A DNA stretch of 38,515 nucleotides from a virus: positions 1 through 38,515 of the IMG/VR virus record IMGVR_UViG_3300046808_000775. One strand, given 5' to 3'. Position 1 is the stretch's first letter; every line of letters starts with the position of its first letter. Under the pieces are notes generated by a model. It was not told the origin of the DNA. It did not search any database and saw nothing but the letters and a program-made list of their open reading frames with translations. The translations under genes were made by a program, and so were the position numbers. Of this stretch, positions 1-7,200 are shown piece after piece.

Positions 1-523
1 TGCCGTATCTCTGACCAAATGCCAAGTTGAAAGTGGTGTCTTTATCTGCAGACACGTCGTCTTGGTTTCCTTGGTTGTTGCTTTTAAACTTATCCCAAGT
101 ATTTGAATTCTGAGCGTACAAAAGGTTCGTACCGTCGGTGGTGTAATTGTAATTGCTGTCTTGAATTATAGCAGCTGGGTTAGAACTCTTCTGAGCTGGG
201 TATATAATTCTTTCAATGCCATTGTCGTCTAACCAAGTAAGTTTAACGTAGTTGACATAATCGTGTGGAAGTACCATAGTTAGCGCCGGGCTAACTTCTA
301 TTTCTTGAGATTTTTCAGAACGAAGAACATCGTAACTTAATTCTTGAAGAGCTCTCTGAGCGTGAAAAGCAACATCTGTTCTTTTGATTTTGCTAATCAT
401 TTTATCCTCACCAACATAGGCAATGATAAAATTGTTTATCAAGTCATCAATGCTTATAAATTGATAACCACCAAATTCACTACCATTATAGTAAAGGTGT
501 TCGGTTGTGTTGAATAAACCCAT
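1..523 (-). CDS. Putative virion neck/tail structural protein (C-terminus beyond the window)
   Basis: The reading frame is open from an ATG at 523 to the left edge, giving about 174 residues beginning MGLFNTTEHLYYNGSEFGGY. It lies directly downstream of the 232-aa neck-like gene with a 2-nt gap, at the end of the head module. The start, the GYQFISIDDLINNFIIAYVG stretch and the phrase HDYVNYVKLTWLDD are typical of structural proteins found next to capsid and portal genes in uncultured aquatic Bacteroidota phages. I infer a tail-tube or neck component from position and recalled likeness. No enzymatic motif is visible. The gene is truncated only by the window edge and shows no internal stop. Confidence 0.6.
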   Translation of the reverse strand, partial: MGLFNTTEHLYYNGSEFGGYQFISIDDLINNFIIAYVGEDKMISKIKRTDVAFHAQRALQELSYDVLRSEKSQEIEVSPALTMVLPHDYVNYVKLTWLDDNGIERIIYPAQKSSNPAAIIQDSNYNYTTDGTNLLYAQNSNTWDKFKSNNQGNQDDVSADKDTTFNLAFGQRYG

Positions 524-525
524 TT

Positions 526-1224
526 TTAAGCTTTTTCTTCGTTACTATTTCTAACTTCTTCGCCAGTTGCTATCTGATAAACAGACGGATCTTTCAATAT
601 AAGTCCACAGAGAGCAAGAATTTTTATTACTAATTCAGTTTCTTCTGATGGATGCAACTCAAAATCAGAACTACCAGTTGCGGCGTATTGAGCATAACCA
701 AATACTGTCTCGTAGTTCCAAACGACTTTAGCTGGTTTTTTAATGTAGTTTAATCTAACCTTATTTGCTAATACTATTTCTGAGGAACCAAATACCTTAA
801 ATCCATTTATATCTTTTATATATATAGGTCTAGTATCCTTTGGTTTAGTTAATGGTGACGAATTGTAGTATAGGTATTCGTTTTTATTTACTCTCTCCGC
901 TTCTTTGTTGTTATCAACTAGTATTACCGTTCCTACCCTATATAAATCACTTGGTACTGCATAAAAGTTACCTGATCTAATAAGATTTACTTCTTTTTCA
1001 AAAACACTTATTTTCTCATTGAGAATATTGAGCATATCAGAATACTCGGTATCGTTTCCGTGTAGTCTTCCGAATTGGTTTATATCGTAGAAATATTGTT
1101 CAAATATATCTAACTGCGCTTGGTTAGCGAACAAATTGAATTCTTCTGGGGTAACATATCCCCGTTGTTCTTTGTTGAGAATAGCTAATACTCTCTGATA
1201 AACTGTATCAACGCTAACTGCCAT
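526..1224 (-). CDS. Putative head-tail adaptor / neck protein (232 aa)
   Basis: A complete ORF two genes downstream of the capsid gene, where head-completion and adaptor proteins usually sit. It opens with a helical segment (MAVSVDTVYQRVLAILNKEQ, then FNLFANQAQLDIFEQYF at about 29-45). A beta-rich centre follows with FYAVPSDLYR at about 87-96 and RLNYIKKPAKVVW at about 154-166. This layout, an N-terminal helix pair followed by a PSDLYR segment and an LNYIKKP strand, recurs in neck proteins of Bacteroidota phages. The role is inferred from that and from location. A strong terminator-like hairpin (1241-1277) lies just upstream, so this gene and the next may need their own promoter or readthrough. 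Confidence 0.5.
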   Translation of the reverse strand: MAVSVDTVYQRVLAILNKEQRGYVTPEEFNLFANQAQLDIFEQYFYDINQFGRLHGNDTEYSDMLNILNEKISVFEKEVNLIRSGNFYAVPSDLYRVGTVILVDNNKEAERVNKNEYLYYNSSPLTKPKDTRPIYIKDINGFKVFGSSEIVLANKVRLNYIKKPAKVVWNYETVFGYAQYAATGSSDFELHPSEETELVIKILALCGLILKDPSVYQIATGEEVRNSNEEKA

Positions 1225-1240
1225 TTCGTTTGTTGTTAAA

Positions 1241-1277
1241 GGTAAAAAGGGCCACCGTAGCTGGTGACCCTTTTACC
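1241..1277 (-). terminator. Terminator-like hairpin between the 264-aa gene and the neck genes
   Basis: On the minus strand GGTAAAAGGGTCACC (1277-1263) pairs with GGTGGCCCTTTTTACC (1256-1241) around a 6-nt loop. The stem is about 15 bp with one bulge and one mismatch. The descending arm carries a T-run (CCCTTTTTACC) and TTTAAC follows. It resembles an intrinsic terminator or a transcript-stabilising hairpin; the U-tract lies within the stem, so termination may be partial. Confidence 0.6.
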
Positions 1278-1284
1278 ACGGTGA

Positions 1285-2058
1285 TTATTTAAGTCTCTTT
1301 TCTATATTCTGATAGATCTCAACACCTTCGTCAGTCTTGAAGAATGCTGCTAGTGCAGAGTATGGGTTTTCATCAAAGGGTACAGTCATTAACTTACGCC
1401 CATTGGTTGCCCATTTAAATGTTCTCTGATCGTCATCAAGCTTAATGATACCATTTTCAACAGCTTTAATTCCGAAATTTCTGATTTGAACATTTTCGTC
1501 TTTTGCAAGATCTAAGAACGTCTTTGGATTTCTACGCGCGTAGATCAACAGATCGCGTTTAATCTCCTTAGATGTCATCGTAGCAACTCTAGAGCCTAGT
1601 TCTACGCGTAGGATCGCTTCAGCAACGTCAACCTCCATATTGTTAGCTGCGTTGAGTGCTTCGATTTCCAATTCAATCACGTCAAGTTCATCAACGGCTT
1701 CTTGCACTGCGTCGAACTCTTGATACACACCATTTCTAAGTGGGTGGTAAAGTGAAAGCAATTTTTGGAGTGCTTGCTTATTTCTAGGTACAAACAATGT
1801 TCCATCTCTGAAAACAATGTGCTCAAGTGTAACTGGACCCTCTTGTTCATCAACGAACGGAGAAGCTTGGTTGGTAGCATAACGAAGTTCTCTTTCGTAA
1901 CCTAAATCGTTATCAAACCAAAGCAATGGTCTTTTTTCAGTGTGTCTAGCCGGAACAGTCATAATGATCGGCTTTTTTCTAGAAATAAGAAAGTATACTC
2001 TGTCTTTAATTTCCCAGTCTTTTTCGAGGCTACTGGATACCTTTTTCTCTTTTGTCAT
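1285..2058 (-). CDS. Conserved phage structural protein downstream of the capsid gene (257 aa)
   Basis: I place the start at the ATG at 2058 (MTKEKKVSSSLEKDWEIKDR). The longer frame to 2106 would run through the hairpin after the capsid gene and begins with an atypical hydrophobic stretch. The N-terminal third has DRVYFLISRKKPIIMTVPAR and a strand-rich segment. The middle is a long acidic helix (VDELDVIELEIEALNAANNM), and the C-terminus has repeated basic/aromatic segments (YARRNPKTFLDLAKD, FKWATNGRKLMTVPF). No enzyme motif is present. Its position between the major capsid gene and the neck genes suggests a head-completion, fibre or decoration role. That role is inference only. Confidence 0.5.
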   Translation of the reverse strand: MTKEKKVSSSLEKDWEIKDRVYFLISRKKPIIMTVPARHTEKRPLLWFDNDLGYERELRYATNQASPFVDEQEGPVTLEHIVFRDGTLFVPRNKQALQKLLSLYHPLRNGVYQEFDAVQEAVDELDVIELEIEALNAANNMEVDVAEAILRVELGSRVATMTSKEIKRDLLIYARRNPKTFLDLAKDENVQIRNFGIKAVENGIIKLDDDQRTFKWATNGRKLMTVPFDENPYSALAAFFKTDEGVEIYQNIEKRLK

Positions 2059-2095
2059 GATTTTATAAAATATAAGAATTTTTAGAAGGGAAGCG

Positions 2096-2116
2096 ACCCC
2101 GGCCATACACCGGGGT
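2096..2116 (-). terminator. GC-rich hairpin after the major capsid gene
   Basis: A perfect 7-bp stem, ACCCCGG (2096-2102) with CCGGGGT (2110-2116), closes a 7-nt loop 22 nt past the capsid stop codon. No long U-tract follows on the minus strand (CGCTTCCCTTCTAAAAATT), so it is a weak terminator or a 3'-end stabiliser for the abundant capsid mRNA. Confidence 0.45.
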
Positions 2117-2137
2117 GCCCCCTAAACTAAACTGCTA

Positions 2138-3553
2138 TTAGGCAGCGGTTTGCTTGAACAGGATGAAGTTGTTAGCGCCCTGAACGCACAAGCAGCGCTC
2201 AGAAAGCATGTGAACATTCATCTCGTCAATGTCGCTGGTGTAGTTACCACCAACAGAACCAGTGATCCAAGACTTCATGCGACGGTCATCGGCTTCAGAA
2301 GCGCGGTAGCGAACGTGCAAGAAAGGACGTTGGATGTTCTTACCAAGGGTTTGGTCGTAAACCGTAGAAACACCAGCAGGAACGAGTACGCCGTCGATGT
2401 CAGCGGTAAGACCGCGAGTAGCAGCGTCGTTCAAGTATTTCCAGTCGGTTTTGTAGAAGTCGTAAGAACCACGACGGAAACCAGAGAAACCAAGGTTCAA
2501 AGCCATATCAGCCGAGTTGTTGAATACTCCGTAAGAAGTACCACCAGTACCGTAGCTGTTAGCGCGAGCAAGCATGTTGTCGATAGCCAAAGAAGTACCT
2601 CTGTTCAGGAACAGCATGTTCTCTTCGATAGCACCCTGCTTGTCAAGCTCCTTAAGGATAAGGTCGAACTCAGCAAGACCGTTAAGACCAGTTGAGTTGT
2701 TGAAGTCGTGGTCGTTGAATACCAGACCGCGAGACTCAATGGCGGCGAAAAGACCTTCCGTACCACGAACCGTAGCAGAAGAAGCGTCAGTGATAGAAAC
2801 GGCAGCTTTTTCAGCTTCAACCATCGTCATCTCAAGGTAGTCCTCGAAACGAAGGCGAGTCTCGTGCTCTGACTTCAGGTACCACAGGTAGCCAGAAGTA
2901 CCAAGCTCAGACGTAACCTCAACCCAACCGATCTGAGCAGTGTCAGAACCGTTGATGCTGTACTTGTCCTTGATGATGATGGGGCTATTGCTGAACTTCT
3001 GGAAACCAGAGTCAATAGAACCCTGCATACCAGCAGAACCTTTACCGAATTCAGAACCGAATACGAAAACCTTCAAATCGGGGTTCGTACCAACGGCTAC
3101 GAAAGAAGCAGGCCAAGTGGCAGCATCGTACGGGAAAGCCTCAATAGAGTTGGTGGTAACACTCTTAACAAAAGCACGAACGGTGTCGTAACCTTTTGCA
3201 ACAACGATCGTTTGGTTAGCACGGATAGCGTGGTTAGCAATAGTGATCGTGTTGTCGGTGTTGTCGTTAACGGTAGCAATGACAGCGTCGTCGTATGCTA
3301 CGTGAAGACGGCCCTGCTCGGTCCATACAACCTCGTCAGAGGCCATAGGCATTTCAGCACCAACCATACGCAAGAAAGCAGAAACCGTACGGTTACCGTA
3401 ACGCTCTACTTCTTTTTCGTATACTTCAGGAAGGAATTGCTTCGTGAAGTTGAAATCATTGTCTCCAATCGAAAGGTAGTTCTTATCGAAAAGGGTTTTA
3501 GTGGGAGAAGGAGTCAGCCCAGCAGGGTATGCTCCACCATTTACAAAACTCAT
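2138..3553 (-). CDS. Major capsid protein (471 aa)
   Basis: The protein begins MSFVNGGAYPAGLTPSPTKT and has the size and composition of an HK97-fold major capsid protein. It lies directly after a scaffold-like gene in the order terminase, portal, scaffold, capsid. Segments such as FLPEVYEKEVERYGNRTVSA (about 41-60), DYLEMTMVEAEKAA, LNRGTSLAIDNMLARANSYG and a C-terminal MNVHMLSERCLCVQGANNF resemble capsid proteins of crAss-like and related uncultured phages. The gene is visibly more GC-rich and codon-biased than its neighbours, as expected for the most abundant virion protein. It is followed by a GC hairpin. The call rests on synteny and recalled likeness; a structure prediction showing the HK97 fold would settle it. 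Confidence 0.85.
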   Translation of the reverse strand: MSFVNGGAYPAGLTPSPTKTLFDKNYLSIGDNDFNFTKQFLPEVYEKEVERYGNRTVSAFLRMVGAEMPMASDEVVWTEQGRLHVAYDDAVIATVNDNTDNTITIANHAIRANQTIVVAKGYDTVRAFVKSVTTNSIEAFPYDAATWPASFVAVGTNPDLKVFVFGSEFGKGSAGMQGSIDSGFQKFSNSPIIIKDKYSINGSDTAQIGWVEVTSELGTSGYLWYLKSEHETRLRFEDYLEMTMVEAEKAAVSITDASSATVRGTEGLFAAIESRGLVFNDHDFNNSTGLNGLAEFDLILKELDKQGAIEENMLFLNRGTSLAIDNMLARANSYGTGGTSYGVFNNSADMALNLGFSGFRRGSYDFYKTDWKYLNDAATRGLTADIDGVLVPAGVSTVYDQTLGKNIQRPFLHVRYRASEADDRRMKSWITGSVGGNYTSDIDEMNVHMLSERCLCVQGANNFILFKQTAA

Positions 3554-3577
3554 AGTAATATGTTTTAGAGTTTATTA

Positions 3578-4738
3578 TTATTTATTGAACTTAACTCGAA
3601 GCCTCGAGCTGCTATCACCTGAGACAGCACGGACTTGCACTCCCCCAACTTGAGATACTCCCTCGTGTTGGCTTCTTGGCTGCATGTCCACGTTCTTGGA
3701 CCTAGCGATGCTTTCTTTGATTGCATCAGCTTTTCCTTGCTCGTAGAAGTGATTAGCTATAGCGTCAGCGTTCATAGCGGTGAACAAAGCCTTGTGGTAT
3801 CCCTTAGCATCTTCAATAACGTTCTCTTTGTTTAGAAACTTTCTAACGAAGTTATTAATGTCGCTCTGGGAGTTCTTGATTTCGTTCGGATTCTTCACAT
3901 TGAATCTATATTTCTTATCACCAACGCCGTATTCAAAACCTTTGAAATCGTTAGAGAAGACCTCATCGGTCTTCTTAAGAAATATATTTTTCTGTTGTTC
4001 AGAAATTTTAGCTACACTCTCTTGCTCTTTGTTATAGCGGTTAAAGAAATCTACTGCCTTTTGTTGTTCTTGAGTTAACTTAGAACCGGCCTTCAATTCA
4101 GCATAGTAACGATCTTTCATGTCAGAAAGGTGTTTCTTTGCTGAGCTAGCCTCCTCTTTGAAAGCTAGCTTCTTTCTTTTAATGTCGATTTCATCATCGA
4201 GTGTTTCATCGTAGCTGAATCGATCCTCTATAAGAAACTGAATTTCCTCGTCGTTTAGATGAGGTTTTGTTTGCTTATAGTATTCTTTTATAAGTTGGGA
4301 CTCGTTAAGTGAATTAACATCGCGATTCAGTAGTACGTAGTCCTCGATAGTTCCACCAGTTTCATTTATGAAGTTTACCAGTTTTTCAATGTTCTCTGGT
4401 AAATCAATCTTAACCTCTGGCTTTTGCTCTTCTTGGGTATCTTGAGAAAGTTGATATTCTTGCGGTTGAGTTTCCTCTTGCGCTGGAAGATCAATTACTT
4501 CTTCTAGCAGGACTTGCCCTTCGATCCCATTTTCTTCGCCGGGCTGCTCTTGCTGCCGTACATCTTCGCTGGGCTCTTCACTCCCATCTTCGCTGGGCTG
4601 TGTTTGCTGCACATCTTCATCGGGCTGCAACCGCACGGTTTCATCTTTGATTTCATCTGTTTGTTTGTTTGATGGTATAAATACGCGTATAACGCCATCA
4701 TCGGATTTGGCATCATCTTTTTGAATTTCTTCACTCAT
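3578..4738 (-). CDS. Putative capsid scaffolding protein (386 aa)
   Basis: It lies between portal and capsid genes, the usual place for a scaffold. The first ~110 residues are strongly acidic and rich in Gln, Glu, Pro and Ser, including PSED/PDED/PGEE repeats. Residues ~150-260 are predicted coiled coil (KRKKLAFKEEASSAKKHLSD and onward). The C-terminus is basic and ends SRLRVKFNK, plausible for binding the capsid shell. The segment NNFVRKFLNKENVIEDAKGY recurs in scaffold-position proteins of related phages. The acidic repeats come from a 15-bp DNA repeat (4531-4626), which in the +1 frame spells SPAKM motifs (see findings). The gap to the capsid gene is 24 nt. Confidence 0.6.
   Translation of the reverse strand: MSEEIQKDDAKSDDGVIRVFIPSNKQTDEIKDETVRLQPDEDVQQTQPSEDGSEEPSEDVRQQEQPGEENGIEGQVLLEEVIDLPAQEETQPQEYQLSQDTQEEQKPEVKIDLPENIEKLVNFINETGGTIEDYVLLNRDVNSLNESQLIKEYYKQTKPHLNDEEIQFLIEDRFSYDETLDDEIDIKRKKLAFKEEASSAKKHLSDMKDRYYAELKAGSKLTQEQQKAVDFFNRYNKEQESVAKISEQQKNIFLKKTDEVFSNDFKGFEYGVGDKKYRFNVKNPNEIKNSQSDINNFVRKFLNKENVIEDAKGYHKALFTAMNADAIANHFYEQGKADAIKESIARSKNVDMQPRSQHEGVSQVGGVQVRAVSGDSSSRLRVKFNK
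4531..4626 (-). repeat. Four degenerate 15-bp repeats inside the scaffold gene
   Basis: Plus-strand copies are TTTCTTCGCCGGGCT (4531-4545), CATCTTCGCTGGGCT (4561-4575 and 4585-4599) and CATCTTCATCGGGCT (4612-4626). They start 30, 24 and 27 nt apart, all multiples of three. They encode QPSED-like units in the scaffold frame and SPAKM-like units in the +1 frame. Confidence 0.8.
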
Positions 4739-4773
4739 AAAATAAAATATTAAAAAATTGTATAGTTATTATA

Positions 4774-7197
4774 TCACTTGGGTTCAAATGAACCTAATTT
4801 GAAATCGCCGCTAATTATATCGTTACCAGCTGATTCAAAATCTTTAGCTTCTCCGCCAGTCATTCTTTGTTCTATCAATTGACTTTGCTGTGAAGCTTGC
4901 ATTTTGGTTCTGTCGTCTTTTCTATCTTCTTTAAAAGATTCTTTTTCCTTATAAACTCCAGCTTCTAGTTGCTTGAGTTTCATATTTAATTCAAACTCAA
5001 ATTGCATTAACTCTTTCTTAGCCTGCTTTTCTTCCATTAATCTCTTAGAAGCAAGCGATGACTTCATTTGTTCAAGTTGTATTTTACTTCCAGTTTCAAC
5101 TTGTATCTTTTGAGATTCCGCAATCGCTACGGCTTGTTGCGTTTGTGCATTTGCCTGCGCTTGAGCTTGAATATTCTGCTGGGCAATCATTTGATCGCGC
5201 TGAAGTTTACGCTTTCTTCTAATCTTCAACAGTTGATTAGCAAGCTTAATATTTTTAACCTCTCTGATGTCAATAGCATCTTCAAGGTCTATAGTCTGCT
5301 GTGCTAGCGCAACTTGAATATTATTCTCAAGCATTTGTTTCTCTTCTGCGTCTGGCATTATATCTATAAAGATACCAAAGTCATGCAAATGTAGGTTAGA
5401 AATCTCATCCATCGTAGCTACATTGTGAGCACCTATAGCTTGGACAAACGCTTCTCTAGTTGGAGAGTATTCAAGTACGTCTGATATTCTCAATGCTATT
5501 TTCTCAGCAAGGTCAGAAGTGATAAACAATCCAGCTTGTAGAATGTGTCTAGTTGCGGTGTTTGAATTTGCAGCAGCTAACTTCTGAACACCAACCAAAG
5601 CCTTAGCGTCTGGAGTAGAACCATCTCTTGCTTCATTGAGGCCGGTGACGTCTCTTATCATTTGTAAGTAATAATTATACGTACTAATGAGTTGAGGAAT
5701 CTTATTTCCGCCAGATCCAGATGTTATTTCTTGAATTGGAACTTTTCCTGGATTCATGTCGCCGTCTGACGTGAACGAACGACCTACGATACTACCAGTT
5801 TGGAAGAACATATTAAGCGCTTCCTGCGGGTTGTAGTTTGTTCCATTGCCAAGGTCGATTTCAGCAAGTCCATCAACGTCAAGATAGATACCGTCTGGAA
5901 CTAATCTAGACAGCACCTGTTGAAGTTTAAGGTGCGTCAACTGAATCATATCAGCGAATCCAGTTATACGCGAAACTAGAGACTCTATACGACCCTTATA
6001 CATTCTAGGAGCTACGATGCTGTAATTGAGTTTTACTTTCGTGTAATCGCTCTTTGGTCTCAGTACATTCTTGGCCATCTCCCACTTAAGGAGTTTTTCT
6101 GTACCAACAACAAAAACACCTTCATAAAGAACCTCAAGAGATCTTGACAGTTTAGAGAACTGCTCAGCAATATCTGCAGGAGGATTAAACGTGTCGTCTT
6201 TAATTATAATCTTACTTGCTCCAGTAGCTGTTTCTTTTACCTTATAAACTTCGTTCGCGTAAGTCTTGAAGTTGAAGTACATTATCTGAACAGTATTAGC
6301 ATCGATCTCATTATGACCGCTAACACCGCTACTTCTAACTCTGTTGTTTTGTATACCCTGAGCAATGATTTCTTTTAGGTCATCATCAGTAAGTTCTGGA
6401 AACTGCTTTTTAAGCTCGTTAATGGGTATAGACTTTATTTCTCCAGCGTAGTAGATATCTTCAAAGTATGGAGACTCAGTGTATGAATAAATAAAGTTTG
6501 CAGGATCTACGTACTCGACTTTGATTCCTTCACTCTTAGTAAACACGTCTTTAGAAACACCAATGCCAAGGACCGTGAGGTCGTAGTATATTCTTTTCTT
6601 TATGTTCTCGTACTTACTACCTTCAAATATCGTGTTTATAGCTTGTTCAGCAGCTATCTCTATTGCTTGCTTGTAATTAAGCTGCATATGAACTTCTAGT
6701 TCTTCTTTGGTTTCTGGAAGTTCGTCTTTATTGTTCTCAAATAGGTTTACTCCAAAGGCTTCTTGTGCAAACTCAGATAGTTCCCTAGTCTGCATGTCTC
6801 TGAGAATAGACTCCATATACGCTGTTCTCTTAGATACGCCGTACGGATCTTGAGAAAAAGCTTTGATTTCAAAAGTTCTTTCAGCTATTCCGTTAACTAC
6901 GATGTCAACGAACTTAGGAATAATGGGAACTGGTTTCCAGTCTAGATTCAAGTAAGACAAATCACCATTGATAGCCAATTCATCTTTATACTTTTGGATA
7001 GGTTGCTCTCCTCTAGCATAAAGTCTAAGGCTGTGAAATGCATTTTGGTTGTTGTAGAATCTGTTTACACCAGAATCTACTTTAAACCACTCTTGCTCTA
7101 TAGCTTTAGCTACGTTTAAGCCATACTCGTAACTGGCTTTTTCTCTATCGCTAGCTATTTGACTAGGAAAGTAACTTTTTACAACTGATTCAGCCAT
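4774..7197 (-). CDS. Portal protein (807 aa)
   Basis: A large protein directly downstream of the large terminase gene (3-nt gap). It matches the length and layout of portals in crAss-like and related podovirus-type phages. The N-terminal half has the clip/stem region (ERTFEIKAFSQDPYGVSKRT; MYFNFKTYANEVYKVKETAT). The centre carries LVSRITGFADMIQLTHLKLQ and VTGLNEARDGSTPDAKALVG, a motif I associate with phage portals. The last ~170 residues are Gln/Ala/Lys-rich coiled coil (IQAQAQANAQTQQAVAIAES and onward), consistent with the helical barrel that extends into the capsid. It forms the dodecameric DNA channel and docks the terminase. Identification is by synteny plus these motifs. Confidence 0.85.
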   Translation of the reverse strand: MAESVVKSYFPSQIASDREKASYEYGLNVAKAIEQEWFKVDSGVNRFYNNQNAFHSLRLYARGEQPIQKYKDELAINGDLSYLNLDWKPVPIIPKFVDIVVNGIAERTFEIKAFSQDPYGVSKRTAYMESILRDMQTRELSEFAQEAFGVNLFENNKDELPETKEELEVHMQLNYKQAIEIAAEQAINTIFEGSKYENIKKRIYYDLTVLGIGVSKDVFTKSEGIKVEYVDPANFIYSYTESPYFEDIYYAGEIKSIPINELKKQFPELTDDDLKEIIAQGIQNNRVRSSGVSGHNEIDANTVQIMYFNFKTYANEVYKVKETATGASKIIIKDDTFNPPADIAEQFSKLSRSLEVLYEGVFVVGTEKLLKWEMAKNVLRPKSDYTKVKLNYSIVAPRMYKGRIESLVSRITGFADMIQLTHLKLQQVLSRLVPDGIYLDVDGLAEIDLGNGTNYNPQEALNMFFQTGSIVGRSFTSDGDMNPGKVPIQEITSGSGGNKIPQLISTYNYYLQMIRDVTGLNEARDGSTPDAKALVGVQKLAAANSNTATRHILQAGLFITSDLAEKIALRISDVLEYSPTREAFVQAIGAHNVATMDEISNLHLHDFGIFIDIMPDAEEKQMLENNIQVALAQQTIDLEDAIDIREVKNIKLANQLLKIRRKRKLQRDQMIAQQNIQAQAQANAQTQQAVAIAESQKIQVETGSKIQLEQMKSSLASKRLMEEKQAKKELMQFEFELNMKLKQLEAGVYKEKESFKEDRKDDRTKMQASQQSQLIEQRMTGGEAKDFESAGNDIISGDFKLGSFEPK

Positions 7198-7200
7198 TTT

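Noticed and set aside
2150-3568. Several plus-strand ORFs opposite the capsid gene (for example 2150-2695 and 3212-3568)
   Set aside because: They are antisense to a strongly codon-biased gene, have no phage-protein character and contain low-complexity Thr/Val/Ser-rich runs typical of shadow frames.
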